From assembly GCA_910587355.1 (NCBI GenBank), contig CAJUKF010000006.1, forward strand, positions 1 to 64,000: 64,000 nucleotides of DNA. Reading direction: 5' to 3'. Within the stretch, counting starts at the first letter, position 1; the number at the start of each line of letters is the position of its first letter. The notes below the pieces were generated by a model, which worked only from the letters and a program-made list of their open reading frames with translations, was not told where the DNA came from and made no database searches. Below are positions 19,294 to 27,827 of this stretch, piece by piece. Made by a program: the position numbers and the translations under genes. Origin of the DNA: an uncultured Muribaculaceae bacterium (lineage in GTDB: Bacteria > Bacteroidota > Bacteroidia > Bacteroidales > Muribaculaceae).

Positions 19294-20541
19294 TTATTTG
19301 TCGCGCAGAGCCTCAATAGGTTTGATGCGCATGGCTTTGATTGCCGGAAGCGTGCCGGCCAGCGAGCCGAGAATAAAGAATGTGAAGACAATGCCCACGG
19401 CCATGCCGAAACTGATTTGAAATCCGGCGTAGCCCAGCAGGGGTTGGTAAGTGACCTTGTCGGCCACATAGAGCACCAGAGTGGCGAAGCAGACACCGGC
19501 TGTACCCGACACGAGGGTGAGGAGCACGCTTTCGGAAAGCACCTGACCCGTTATGTCGGCGGGCTTGGCTCCGATAGCGCGGCGGATGCCGAATTCGTGG
19601 GTGCGCTCCTTGACGATAATCCACATGATGTTGCCTACGCCGATGACACCGGCCATGAGTGTGCCGAAGCCTACGAAGAACGCAAGCAGCGATATGCTCA
19701 GAAATACCTTTGAAATCATCTCGAACATCTCCGATATATCCATTGTGCCCATGGCCTGCTCATCGGCGGGATGAAAAGAATGGAGCTGTGCCAGCGTGCG
19801 GCGGATGCTGCCGAAGTTGTCAGACGGCTTATGTCCCGGAGTGGCAGTGAACACAAAGAAATGGACGTTGCGGTCGGACGACAGCGCACGGCGCATGGTT
19901 GTGCCCGGCACGATAAACGATTCATCAACGCGGCCTCCGATAGAAGCGTCGCTCAGCTGCGAGGCCACACCGATAACACGGAAGTACACGCTGTTTAGGC
20001 TGATGTATTTGCCTATGGGGTCTTCCATGCCGAAGAGGTCGGCAGCACGGCTTTTGCCTATGACAACTACCTTTGCCGATGATGAATAATCGGCTTCGTT
20101 TATGAAGCGTCCTTTTTCGATGACAGGCATTGATATGCTGGCGTAGTCGGGTTCGATGCCGAGCACACGGCCTGCGGCGCTTTTGTCATTGTATGCGGCT
20201 GTGCCGCTGAGGTTGGTCACGCCGCTCGAATACTCGATATAAGGCGCATTGGCGCGCACGGCCTTGAGGTCGTCTTCGGTGAGGTTCCAGAATGTGCCTT
20301 TGTTGAAGCCTTTGTATGATATGGAGCGTGCGCCCGGGAAAATGCCGCCCATGTTGGTCGACAGACCTGCGAAATTGCGGCTCATCATGCCGGTGAAGCC
20401 GTTGGCTCCGCCCCAGAGCATACCGAGCATCGCCGTGCCCCAGAAAATGCCGAAAGCCGTCAGGAAAGTGCGCGTTTTGTTGCGCGCGAGAGTGGCGCCG
20501 ATTTCGCGCCAGTTTTCTATGTCGAAAAATCGTAGTTTCAT
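19294..20541 (-). CDS. MacB-like ABC transporter permease (second of two)
   Basis: Inner-membrane permease of the MacB/FtsX type, 415 residues: one N-terminal transmembrane helix (about 20-40), a periplasmic MacB_PCD domain (to about 260), then three C-terminal helices of the FtsX domain. The coupling segment VKERTHEFGIRRAIGAKP, which contacts the ATPase in this family, is intact and nearly identical to that of the neighbouring permease. It overlaps the first permease gene by 4 nt. Two paralogous permeases suggest a heterodimer, unlike the homodimeric MacB in which ATPase and permease are fused. Confidence 0.95.
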   Translation of the reverse strand: MKLRFFDIENWREIGATLARNKTRTFLTAFGIFWGTAMLGMLWGGANGFTGMMSRNFAGLSTNMGGIFPGARSISYKGFNKGTFWNLTEDDLKAVRANAPYIEYSSGVTNLSGTAAYNDKSAAGRVLGIEPDYASISMPVIEKGRFINEADYSSSAKVVVIGKSRAADLFGMEDPIGKYISLNSVYFRVIGVASQLSDASIGGRVDESFIVPGTTMRRALSSDRNVHFFVFTATPGHKPSDNFGSIRRTLAQLHSFHPADEQAMGTMDISEMFEMISKVFLSISLLAFFVGFGTLMAGVIGVGNIMWIIVKERTHEFGIRRAIGAKPADITGQVLSESVLLTLVSGTAGVCFATLVLYVADKVTYQPLLGYAGFQISFGMAVGIVFTFFILGSLAGTLPAIKAMRIKPIEALRDK

Positions 20542-21776
20542 TCGTCTCTGAGGGCTTCTACAGGTTTAACTTTGATTGCTTTAAGTGCGGGGAGCAGACC
20601 GGCGAGGGCTCCAGCTATGACGAGTACGACAGTGACCTGGACGGCAATGCTTATGTCGACAGTGGGATTGCTGATTGGTGAATCTTCTCCGCTTCCGAAG
20701 AGTAGGTTGATTACCTGCAGTACGAGCATACCGAGGAAAACACCGGCATAACCTGAAATCGCCGTGATAGCTACCGCTTCGGCCAGTATCTGGGTGAGAA
20801 TTGAGCGCGGTTTTGCACCGATAGCGCGGCGGATGCCGATTTCGTGAGTGCGCTCGCGCACCGAAACGAACATGATGTTGCTCACGCCCACAATGCCGGT
20901 GAGAAGTGTGAAGATGCCTATGACCCATGTGGCCCACTGTAAATAAATGAGCGCTTTGCCCGACGAGATGCTCTGCGTCAGACGGTTCCATGTCCATATG
21001 GCGCTGTTGTCGTCGGTCGCGAAATTATGAGTGGTGGCCAGAGTGCTCCGCAGATTCTCCTCGGCTTTGTCGCCGCCCTCCTCGGTGATGATGCCCTCGT
21101 AGTTCACAACGAGCGATTCGATATTGTCATCGAATCCCGTAATGGCCTTGTAGGTAGTGTATGGTACATACGAGCCGCTCATCCAGCGGTGATTGTACAC
21201 TCCGACGATGTTCCAGCTCAGACCCATGCACTTGAGTGTCTTGCCGAGCACTTCGGACGGCTTCGCGTCGTTGCCGAAGAGCGTGTGCATACTTTCTTCG
21301 CTGATTAATATCGAGCGGCGGAGATTGGTGATGTCGGGGTCATTGATTTTACGGCCCGCCGATATCGTTACGCGCTCCATGTCGAAGTCTGCGCCGGGGA
21401 AAACGGCATTGAAGCCCGTGACCTTGCCTCTGGGGCTGACAATCTGTGCGGTGTCGTTCGATGCCGTGGTGCTGACCTGAGAAACGTTAGTGTTGTTCCT
21501 GTCCTTTTTGACGGCATCCATGTCGGTGTCCTTAAGCTGTATGCGCCGGCCTGCCTTGTATCCTTTGTAGCCTTTGCCTGTCATGCCGCCCCACACGGTA
21601 ATGGAGTTGTTGACACCCGACCCCATGCCTTCATTGAAAGAATTCTGCACTCCGCGTGCCATACCGAGCAGAATAATGAGCATGAATACGCCCCAAGCCA
21701 CGGCAAGGCCGGTGAGGAATGTGCGCAGGCGGCTGTTGCGCAGGGTCTGGCCTATTTCGTGTATGAGGTCAAACAT
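20538..21776 (-). CDS. MacB-like ABC transporter permease (first of two)
   Basis: Second half of the presumed permease heterodimer, 412 residues from ATG at 21776 (MFDLIHEIGQTLRNSRLRTF); the frame extends to 21836 but that stretch lies inside the ATPase gene and lacks a better start. Layout: N-terminal helix (about 20-42), large periplasmic MacB_PCD domain, three C-terminal helices. The ATPase-contacting segment VRERTHEIGIRRAIGAKP is conserved. It overlaps the ATPase gene by 8 nt and the next permease by 4 nt, indicating tight translational coupling and balanced synthesis. Confidence 0.95.
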   Translation of the reverse strand: MFDLIHEIGQTLRNSRLRTFLTGLAVAWGVFMLIILLGMARGVQNSFNEGMGSGVNNSITVWGGMTGKGYKGYKAGRRIQLKDTDMDAVKKDRNNTNVSQVSTTASNDTAQIVSPRGKVTGFNAVFPGADFDMERVTISAGRKINDPDITNLRRSILISEESMHTLFGNDAKPSEVLGKTLKCMGLSWNIVGVYNHRWMSGSYVPYTTYKAITGFDDNIESLVVNYEGIITEEGGDKAEENLRSTLATTHNFATDDNSAIWTWNRLTQSISSGKALIYLQWATWVIGIFTLLTGIVGVSNIMFVSVRERTHEIGIRRAIGAKPRSILTQILAEAVAITAISGYAGVFLGMLVLQVINLLFGSGEDSPISNPTVDISIAVQVTVVLVIAGALAGLLPALKAIKVKPVEALRDE

Positions 21777-22446
21777 TGTCTGGAAGAATTTGGCCGTCGG
21801 TGATGCGGATGATGCGGTTGGTGGCAGCGCCCACATTGGGGTCGTGGGTCACAATCACTGTAGTCATGCCTTCGGCGTTGAGGTCACGGAAAATCTGCAT
21901 TACCTCTTTTGATGTATGTGAGTCGAGCGCGCCGGTAGGTTCGTCGGCAAGAATGAGCGAAGGATTGGTGACGAGGGCACGTGCAATGGCCACACGCTGC
22001 TTCTGTCCTCCGGAGAGTTCGCCCGGCAGATGAGTGGCGCGGTCGGCAAGGCCGAGACGCTCGAGCTGTTCCATGGCCAGAGCGTTGCGTGTCTTGCGGC
22101 TTACTCCCTGATAGAAGAGCGGCAGGGCGACGTTTTCGAGAGCGTTTTTATAATTGATGAGGTTGAAAGACTGGAACACGAATCCGATGAGATGGTTCCG
22201 GAGTTCAGCGGCACGGTTCTCGCTCAGATTGTGGATAGGCACACCGTCGAGCACATAGTCACCCGAATCGTAGCTGTCGAGAATACCCAATATATTTAGT
22301 AAAGTAGATTTTCCGGAACCTGACGCACCCATGATTGAGACCAGCTCACCGCGCTGTATCTCAAGATTGATGTCTTTGAGAACGTGGAGCGGCACTATGC
22401 CGGGATAGGTCTTGTTGACATCGCGAAGGGAAATGATTGTATCCAT
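21769..22446 (-). CDS. MacB-like ABC transporter ATP-binding protein
   Basis: Cytoplasmic ATPase (225 residues from ATG 22446, MDTIISLRDVNKTYPG) that powers the two permeases by ATP-driven mechanotransmission. Walker A GASGSGKST (40-48), signature LSGGQKQR (144-151), Walker B LILADEP (164-170) and switch His201 are all present, and the sequence has the LolD/MacB-type spacing. Another in-frame ATG at 22470 would add eight residues, and the frame runs to 22539; I prefer 22446 because the protein then starts where the family starts. First gene of the five-gene export operon; no clear promoter match was found upstream. Substrate (peptide, antibiotic, lipid or lipoprotein) is unknown. Confidence 0.94.
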   Translation of the reverse strand: MDTIISLRDVNKTYPGIVPLHVLKDINLEIQRGELVSIMGASGSGKSTLLNILGILDSYDSGDYVLDGVPIHNLSENRAAELRNHLIGFVFQSFNLINYKNALENVALPLFYQGVSRKTRNALAMEQLERLGLADRATHLPGELSGGQKQRVAIARALVTNPSLILADEPTGALDSHTSKEVMQIFRDLNAEGMTTVIVTHDPNVGAATNRIIRITDGQILPDNV

Positions 22447-22553
22447 TTCTGTAAATTGTAGATTAGTCATACGCTTATATAGACGCACAAAAAATCGTAT
22501 TATTACACTTTGTCGCATTTTTTTATCAAATAATTTCAAATTGCCTGTAAAAA

Positions 22554-22584
22554 TTGTATGATAAGGAATAAATTCCTACCTTTG
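22554..22584 (+). promoter_or_regulatory. Promoter of the secreted 329-residue protein gene
   Basis: A -7 box TACCTTTG (22577-22584) with TTG at 22554-22556, 20 nt upstream. The transcript would have a leader of about 65 nt. It lies in the ~210-nt divergent spacer facing the export operon. Confidence 0.6.
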
Positions 22585-22658
22585 CAGCATTACGAGCCGG
22601 TCTATTCCTTACTCTCATCCATAAGCCAGTCAACAATCCCTAATTTGATATTAATAAT

Positions 22659-23648
22659 ATGAGAAAACAACTTTTACTTCTGCTGTTCGCGGCCATTGCT
22701 TTGGCCGCTTCAGCCGCCGCACCGCGCATGAGTGCACTTCAGGCGGCTGAACTTGTGAAAGAAGGCAAGGCAATAAAGGTGTCAGCCAAGCTGCACCGCC
22801 GTACTGCGGTTGCCGTTTCGGACGCGCGTTTTCATAAAGCCGCTCCTGCCAGAGTGAGCACCGCACGTCAGTCGGCTATGGCCAAAGTGCGCGAAAACGC
22901 ACCCGCACGCGTCACGGCCCGCGGTGCCAATCTTTACGGATACATTTACTTCAACAACATATTGATGCAGGACGAAGAGGCCGAAGTCGTAGGTCTCTAT
23001 GAATTCCAGGGCAATGAGCTCGACAATGTATGGTACGACCCTCTGTACGCCGAGGAATTCATGTATCTTGCAAACGGCTGGCTCCGCAACGGGCATATCT
23101 GCGGTTATGCTCCGTCGTACTGGGGCCCGTATCTGCTGGGTCTCTATTACTATGAGTGTGACTTCGAGACAGGCGAAATCATCGAAGGCTCCGATGCCGA
23201 AATGGAAAACCTCGACAACGGCTATTTCAGCGTCTGCGCATATAACGAAGACGATGACACCGTTTACGGTTTCGGTATAAACGGTGAAGGCGAGAATTAT
23301 ATTTTCGCCAGAACTCCGGCTTCCAATCCCGATGGTCTCGAAGTTATCAAGACTATCGATATAGATTCAGAAGAAGAGGAAACCTGTCCTTACATCTGCT
23401 ATAATCCCGTTGAGAAGAGTCTCTACGGCATCAACTATGCAGGTATGCTTGTCCGCATAGGCCTTGACGGCTCAATCGAAGAGCTGCTTGATGTAAGCTC
23501 GATGGGCGAGATAAAGTATCAGGGCACAATGGCATACAGCAATGCCGCCGGCGGTTACTATGTGAACCATACTACGGAAGAGACCTCCGAACTTTTCTTC
23601 ATCGACCTTAAGGCCGGCGATACCGTACGTAAGGTAGTTGTGAAGTAA
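22659..23648 (+). CDS. Secreted protein of unknown function, possibly internally shortened T9SS cargo
   Basis: I do not recognise a named family. The 329-residue product has a signal peptide (about 1-20, MRKQLLLLLFAAIALAASA), a basic Ala/Arg-rich segment (about 45-90) and an acidic, Tyr/Trp-rich body that looks like beta-propeller blades (GYIYFNNIL, LYGINYAGMLVRIGLDG). It ends FFIDLKAGDTVRKVVVK: the last ten residues resemble the final strand of a T9SS sorting domain, yet the preceding strands and the usual VYNxxG turn are absent. Either the tail is coincidental or an internal deletion has joined the body to the end of the sorting domain. Own promoter and terminator. Confidence 0.75.
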   Translation: MRKQLLLLLFAAIALAASAAAPRMSALQAAELVKEGKAIKVSAKLHRRTAVAVSDARFHKAAPARVSTARQSAMAKVRENAPARVTARGANLYGYIYFNNILMQDEEAEVVGLYEFQGNELDNVWYDPLYAEEFMYLANGWLRNGHICGYAPSYWGPYLLGLYYYECDFETGEIIEGSDAEMENLDNGYFSVCAYNEDDDTVYGFGINGEGENYIFARTPASNPDGLEVIKTIDIDSEEEETCPYICYNPVEKSLYGINYAGMLVRIGLDGSIEELLDVSSMGEIKYQGTMAYSNAAGGYYVNHTTEETSELFFIDLKAGDTVRKVVVK

Positions 23649-23675
23649 TATAGTCAACAGACACCACTATATGAG

Positions 23676-23706
23676 AAAAGGCCGTCTCACGACGGCCTTT
23701 TCCATT
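23676..23706 (+). terminator. Terminator behind the secreted protein gene
   Basis: Perfect hairpin AAAAGGCCGTC / GACGGCCTTTT (23676-23701, loop TCAC) followed by a T-containing tract. Confidence 0.85.
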
Positions 23707-23732
23707 TTCTAAACCTTTAAAAATCTAATCCT

Positions 23733-23850
23733 ATGAAAAAACAAAATTAATACTTACTTCTTTCTGCTGTTGCTATCGGTTATACGTACTTGACATGCCA
23801 AATGTTTCATGCCAGGAGTAATGTGAGCTGTTTTTTACTGTTTTTTTGCA
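23733..23850 (+). pseudogene. Remnant of a signal-peptide-encoding gene start
   Basis: ATG at 23733 opens MKKQN and then meets TAA; if read through, the same frame continues as YLLLSAVAIGYTYL, a hydrophobic run typical of a signal peptide, then loses any pattern. The preceding bases resemble a normal short leader. This looks like the decayed 5' end of a lost secreted-protein gene, perhaps a paralogue of the one at 22659, whose first codons are similar. It may instead be chance; nothing else is seen in 23707-23840. Confidence 0.3.
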
Positions 23851-23878
23851 CTAAAGCTGTGATTTTTATCTAAATTTG
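23845..23878 (+). promoter_or_regulatory. Promoter of rnz
   Basis: A -7 box TAAATTTG (23871-23878) follows TTTG (23845-23848) at 22 nt. Transcription would start near 23885, only about a dozen bases before ATG 23897, which decides that start over the ATG at 23876. Confidence 0.6.
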
Positions 23879-23896
23879 CAATCTGATACCACCCAT

Positions 23897-24817
23897 ATGT
23901 CGTATTTCAATGTCACCATATTAGGCTGCGGGTCGGCCACTCCTACTCTGCGGCACAATCCCAGTGCCCAGGCGGTGCGCTACCGCAACAAACTGATGCT
24001 CGTCGACTGTGCGGAGGGCACCCAGCTGCAACTGCGTCGTTACGGGCTGTCGTTTGCCCGAATCAGTGATATTTTTATCTCTCATCTACACGGCGACCAT
24101 TTCTTAGGCCTGCCGGGACTGCTGTCGACTATGGCTCTCCACAGTGTCGAGGGCGCTGTCACCGTGCATACTTTTGCCGAGGGTGCCGATATTCTCAGAC
24201 GAATCCTCGACGTATTCTGCAAGGAGCGTACTTTCAGAATAGAGTATGATATAATCAATCCGGCGAAACCAGGTGTTGTCTACGAGGACAACAATCTGCT
24301 CGTGACTTCGTTTCCTCTCTTCCACCGTGTGCCTTGTGTGGGTTACCGTTTCGACGAGAAACCGAAGAAGCGGCATATCAACGGCGAGGCAGCGAAGTTT
24401 TATAACGTGCCTGTGTATATGATGGAAAGTATACGCGAAGGTGCTGATTTTACGTGTGCCGACGGACGTATCATTCCCAATGCATGGCTAACGACGGATG
24501 CTGATGCCACGAAAAGCTATGCCTATTGCAGCGATACGATGTTCGACACACGTGTGGCCGATGCCGTGAGGGAGGTTGCTGTGCTCTATCATGAAGCCAC
24601 ATATGGTGACGAGCGGGCGCAGCATGCCGCCCCGCGAGGACACTCTACTGCCCGTCAGGCCGGCGAAATAGCAAAGCTTGCCGGTGCCGGCAGCCTCGTA
24701 ATCGGACATTATTCAAAAACAATCGCAGACGAAGCCGTGCTTGCCGCAGAGGCAGCCGCGACATTCGGACACCCTGTAATCGCCGCCCGTGAGGGCCTGC
24801 AGATAGATTTGATATGA
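23897..24817 (+). CDS. rnz: Ribonuclease Z (tRNA 3' endonuclease)
   Basis: Metallo-beta-lactamase-fold nuclease that removes 3' trailers from tRNA precursors. The 306-residue form starting MSYFNVTILGCGSATPT has the metal motif SHLHGDHFLGLPG with His63, His65, Asp67 and His68, later ligands including His in YHEATYGD and IGHYS, and the length of the short bacterial RNase Z. An upstream ATG (23876) overlaps the -7 box and is not used. The stop overlaps tadA by 4 nt, coupling two tRNA-maturation enzymes in one operon. Confidence 0.96.
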   Translation: MSYFNVTILGCGSATPTLRHNPSAQAVRYRNKLMLVDCAEGTQLQLRRYGLSFARISDIFISHLHGDHFLGLPGLLSTMALHSVEGAVTVHTFAEGADILRRILDVFCKERTFRIEYDIINPAKPGVVYEDNNLLVTSFPLFHRVPCVGYRFDEKPKKRHINGEAAKFYNVPVYMMESIREGADFTCADGRIIPNAWLTTDADATKSYAYCSDTMFDTRVADAVREVAVLYHEATYGDERAQHAAPRGHSTARQAGEIAKLAGAGSLVIGHYSKTIADEAVLAAEAAATFGHPVIAAREGLQIDLI

Positions 24818-25275
24818 CCCCCGACGAGTACTTCATGCAGCAGGCTCTTGCTGAGGCACGGGCAGCCGCAGCCGAGGGGGAGATTCCCGTCGGAGCCGTC
24901 GTTGTCGCCGGCGGACGCATCATCGGGCGCGGACACAATCAGACCGAACGTATGCACGACGTGACGGCACATGCCGAGATGATAGCCCTTACGGCTGCTT
25001 CGCAGGCCATGGGAGGCAAATATCTGAGCGGATGTACCCTCTATGTCACTGTCGAACCGTGTATAATGTGTGCCGGAGCAATCGGCTGGGCCCAGGTGTC
25101 ACGGATTGTGATTGGTACGGGTGACCCTAAACGCGGCTATACATCAGTAACGCGCGATGACGCAAGTCCTTTTCATCCCAGAGCGCAGGTGGTGAGCGGT
25201 GTGCTCGAGGACGAATGCCGCTTTCTGATGCAGGATTTTTTCCGGCGGAGACGCAATAAACCGGGAGTAAGATAG
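24814..25275 (+). CDS. tadA: tRNA-specific adenosine deaminase
   Basis: Deaminates adenosine 34 of tRNA to inosine so that one tRNA can read several codons. The 153 residues carry the zinc-deaminase signature: HAE at 53-55 (His53 ligand, Glu55 proton shuttle) and PCIMC at 82-86 (Cys83 and Cys86 ligands). Length fits TadA; guanine deaminases share the fold, but the GEIPVGAVVV start and the neighbouring rnz favour TadA. The gene ends with TAG, which shows that TAG is a normal stop in this genome. Confidence 0.94.
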   Translation: MTPDEYFMQQALAEARAAAAEGEIPVGAVVVAGGRIIGRGHNQTERMHDVTAHAEMIALTAASQAMGGKYLSGCTLYVTVEPCIMCAGAIGWAQVSRIVIGTGDPKRGYTSVTRDDASPFHPRAQVVSGVLEDECRFLMQDFFRRRRNKPGVR

Positions 25276-25322
25276 AACCTGAAGTACCTTGAATCTGTTT
25301 TTTCAATTAAGACAAAAGAAAG

Positions 25323-26453
25323 ATGCATTATTTTCTTATAGCCGGCGAAGCCTCCGGCGACCTTCATGGCGGACATCTGATTGAAGCGCTTAGGCGCCGC
25401 GACCCCGGGGCCGTGTTCACATTTCTCGGCGGTGACTGCATGGCACGGGCCGCTTCGGTTCAGCCCCTGGTGCATTACCGCGACATGGCATATATGGGTT
25501 TCAGCGAAGTCATACGCAATCTTTCGAAAGTGGCTGCAAATCTGCGTACGGCGCGCCGCTCCGTGCTGATGGCCGAGCCCGACTGTCTGATTCTGATTGA
25601 CTATCCGTCGTTCAACCTCAAAGTCGCAACCACGGCGTTCAAGGCCGGTATTCCGATATACTATTATATCTCACCCAAAATATGGGCGTGGAAGAAATGG
25701 CGCATACGCGACATACGCCGCATGGTGCGCCGGGTGTTCTCCATTCTGCCTTTCGAGCCTGCGTTCTACCGTGAGAACGGTTTCGATGCCGTTTATGTGG
25801 GTAACCCGTCGGTGGCCGAGGTGGACGAGCGGATGAAAAAAACTCTTCCGCGCGAAGAATTCCTTAAAAAATACGGGCTGCGCGACAGGCAGCTTGTGGC
25901 ACTGATGCCCGGCAGCCGTTTTGGCGAAATCCGCAATAATCTTGCAGTGATGAATCTCGCGCTCGACCAGTATCCTCAATACAGAGGCGTGATAATCGGT
26001 GCTCCGGGCATTGATGATGAAGTGTACAAAGCGAACGGAGCGGGGCGTCTGCCGATATTGAGAGCTGAAAACTCTGTCGACGTGCTTGTGCATTGCCGGG
26101 CCGCATTGGTGACTTCGGGTACGGCCACTCTCGAGACTGCGCTTGCAGGCGTGCCGCAAGTGGCACTATACCGTGGAAACGGCACAAAAATCACCTATGA
26201 AGTGATGAAAAGAGTGCTCGACATAGACTTTGTAACGCTTCCCAATCTTATTGCGGGACGCGGCATAATTCCCGAAATGCTCATGCACTATTGTACTCCC
26301 TCGCTTGTGGCCGACAAAATAGGTCCGTTGCTCCGCGATACCTCGGAGCGGCGCGCCCAACTTGAGGGCTATGCCGACATGCGACGTATTTTGGGTACTG
26401 AAGATGCGGCCGACAATACTGCAAAGGCAATTCTGGAGGATTTCGGTTTTTGA
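25323..26453 (+). CDS. lpxB: Lipid-A-disaccharide synthase
   Basis: GT19 glycosyltransferase that condenses UDP-diacylglucosamine with lipid X to make the lipid A disaccharide, acting at the inner membrane surface. The 376 residues begin MHYFLIAGEASGDLHGG, the family hallmark, and include YISPKIWAWKKWR (about 115-127) and the donor-site region ALVTSGTATLETAL (about 261-274). Length is typical. It is 47 nt behind tadA and probably belongs to the same transcript. It is the only lipid A gene in view. Confidence 0.95.
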   Translation: MHYFLIAGEASGDLHGGHLIEALRRRDPGAVFTFLGGDCMARAASVQPLVHYRDMAYMGFSEVIRNLSKVAANLRTARRSVLMAEPDCLILIDYPSFNLKVATTAFKAGIPIYYYISPKIWAWKKWRIRDIRRMVRRVFSILPFEPAFYRENGFDAVYVGNPSVAEVDERMKKTLPREEFLKKYGLRDRQLVALMPGSRFGEIRNNLAVMNLALDQYPQYRGVIIGAPGIDDEVYKANGAGRLPILRAENSVDVLVHCRAALVTSGTATLETALAGVPQVALYRGNGTKITYEVMKRVLDIDFVTLPNLIAGRGIIPEMLMHYCTPSLVADKIGPLLRDTSERRAQLEGYADMRRILGTEDAADNTAKAILEDFGF

Positions 26454-26488
26454 GTGGACGGCGTGTCCTTTTATAGACTGGATGACGG

Positions 26489-26815
26489 CTACGAGCCTGC
26501 CATGCAGATTTTTATAACTACGATAAACGACGCCAGTACAACCACGAGCACGCCGGCGGCAATGATTGCTGTGATTGCCAGCCGACGGAGCGAGCGCTCG
26601 TTTATGAATGCGCCTCGGAAACCGGCAACTACGGCCGCCACGCCCAGGGCCAAAGCTATGTAGCCGCTGTAATCGTCCTTTAAAATCATCAGAACCATCC
26701 ACGACAGGACGGCCAGAACCAGCGATATCCATACCGGCCATTTTTTTGCAGCCGGGGTGCGGGTCTTTGCGCCCTCTTCGGGCTGCTGTATATTTTTTTT
26801 ATCTGTAGAGGTCAT
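26489..26815 (-). CDS. Small membrane protein of unknown function
   Basis: A 108-residue protein from ATG 26815 (MTSTDKKNIQQPEE), convergent with lpxB. A polar N-terminus of about 25 residues precedes three or four hydrophobic segments (about 27-44, 49-65 and 77-102). The frame continues to 26881, but a minus-strand -7 box at 26855-26862 would place the longer start outside the transcript. I do not recognise a family; short proteins of this layout are common and unassigned in Bacteroidales. Confidence 0.7.
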   Translation of the reverse strand: MTSTDKKNIQQPEEGAKTRTPAAKKWPVWISLVLAVLSWMVLMILKDDYSGYIALALGVAAVVAGFRGAFINERSLRRLAITAIIAAGVLVVVLASFIVVIKICMAGS

Positions 26816-26854
26816 TTCTGTAGTATCTGACAAATAAAGCCTGAGGTAATCGCA

Positions 26855-26862
26855 CAAAGGTA
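26855..26862 (-). promoter_or_regulatory. -7 box of the small membrane protein gene
   Basis: Minus-strand TACCTTTG (26862-26855), 40 nt before the chosen ATG at 26815. No good -33 match at normal distance. Confidence 0.4.
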
Positions 26863-27037
26863 CGAAAAACTTATCAGCCATTTATAAATATGACAAATAT
26901 ATTTTAAAAAAGTTTAAAGGAAGCCGCGATTTTTTATTTTTTGTTTCTCGGCGCCTGTCTGAGGGGAGGGTAGTGGGTATGCGGGAACTTATGCGGAGCA
27001 GCAGCTGATAAAAAATGTGAATAAAATTGCTAAAACA

Positions 27038-27069
27038 TTTGGTTATTAGCAGGATAATTGCTAACTTTG
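27038..27069 (+). promoter_or_regulatory. Main promoter of the ribosomal protein superoperon
   Basis: A perfect -33 TTTG (27038-27041) and -7 TAACTTTG (27062-27069) separated by 20 nt. The predicted leader runs about 150 nt to rpsL. The remainder of the 26882-27227 interval is leader with one clear hairpin. Confidence 0.8.
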
Positions 27070-27099
27070 CGCCGTTGAAAAGTGCGTTTCGACGTCGTT

Positions 27100-27132
27100 C
27101 CATTGCTAAATTGTTGTATGACAATGCAATGG
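27100..27132 (+). promoter_or_regulatory. Hairpin in the rpsL leader
   Basis: Inverted repeat CCATTGC (27100-27106) / GCAATGG (27126-27132), extended internally by ATTGT/ACAAT with a small bulge. It lies in the middle of the 5' leader, so it is a candidate control structure. Confidence 0.5.
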
Positions 27133-27227
27133 GCGCTTTTTGGGCGTATAGCGCGAACGTGCTTTCAGCGACAAAAACGAGAAAAACGAACATAAGATAT
27201 TAAAAGTAACAAAGCAAACCAACTAAG

Positions 27228-27617
27228 ATGCCTACTATTCAGCAATTAGTACGAAAAGGACGCGTGGCGTTGGAAGACAAGAGCAAGAGCCCCGCTCTCG
27301 ACTCATGTCCTCAGCGTCGTGGCGTTTGTGTGCGTGTGTACACCACCACCCCCAAGAAGCCTAACTCGGCAATGCGTAAAGTTGCCCGTGTGCGCCTCAC
27401 CAACGGCAAGGAAGTCAACTCCTATATCCCCGGCGAAGGCCACAATCTGCAGGAGCACTCAATCGTGCTTGTACGCGGCGGCCGTGTAAAAGACCTCCCC
27501 GGTGTACGCTATCACATCGTTCGCGGCACACTCGATACCGCAGGTGTGAAGGACCGCACTCAGCGCCGTTCGAAATACGGTGCCAAGCGTCCCAAGGCCG
27601 GTGCAGCCAAGAAGTAA
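27228..27617 (+). CDS. rpsL: 30S ribosomal protein uS12
   Basis: Decoding-site protein of the small subunit, 129 residues. The universally conserved [16 protein letters not shown] is present; the two lysines whose change gives streptomycin resistance in other bacteria are the wild-type form here (Lys43 and Lys88, the latter in GGRVKDLPG). First gene of the str-S10-spc-alpha cluster, behind a strong promoter and a structured leader of about 150 nt. Confidence 0.98.
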   Translation: MPTIQQLVRKGRVALEDKSKSPALDSCPQRRGVCVRVYTTTPKKPNSAMRKVARVRLTNGKEVNSYIPGEGHNLQEHSIVLVRGGRVKDLPGVRYHIVRGTLDTAGVKDRTQRRSKYGAKRPKAGAAKK

Positions 27618-27827
27618 TCCGCCGTACGTATTTCCTTCGTAAGGAGGAACCCGGCGGGTGAAGCAGTCTTATAGCACCCGAGTAAAAATCAATTTTTTTA
27701 AACTCGTTTTTGCATTTCTTGCAGCTGTCCTTTATGGTTGAGTAAGCACTGCGGCAGAGGCCGCCCCGCTGAAGAAGAACGAAGAAAGCAACCAAGCAAT
27801 CAAAAACAAAAAACACAAAGACCTCTA
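27618..27827 (+). promoter_or_regulatory. Structured rpsL-rpsG spacer, candidate uS7 autoregulatory site
   Basis: This 210-nt gap is long for the cluster. It holds a hairpin CCGCCG (27619-27624) / CGGCGG (27652-27657) with an inner CCTT/AAGG stem, and a second one GCGGC (27751-27755) / GCCGC (27760-27764). In Escherichia coli uS7 binds the rpsL-rpsG spacer to repress its own operon (known); that the same occurs here is inference from position. Confidence 0.45.
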
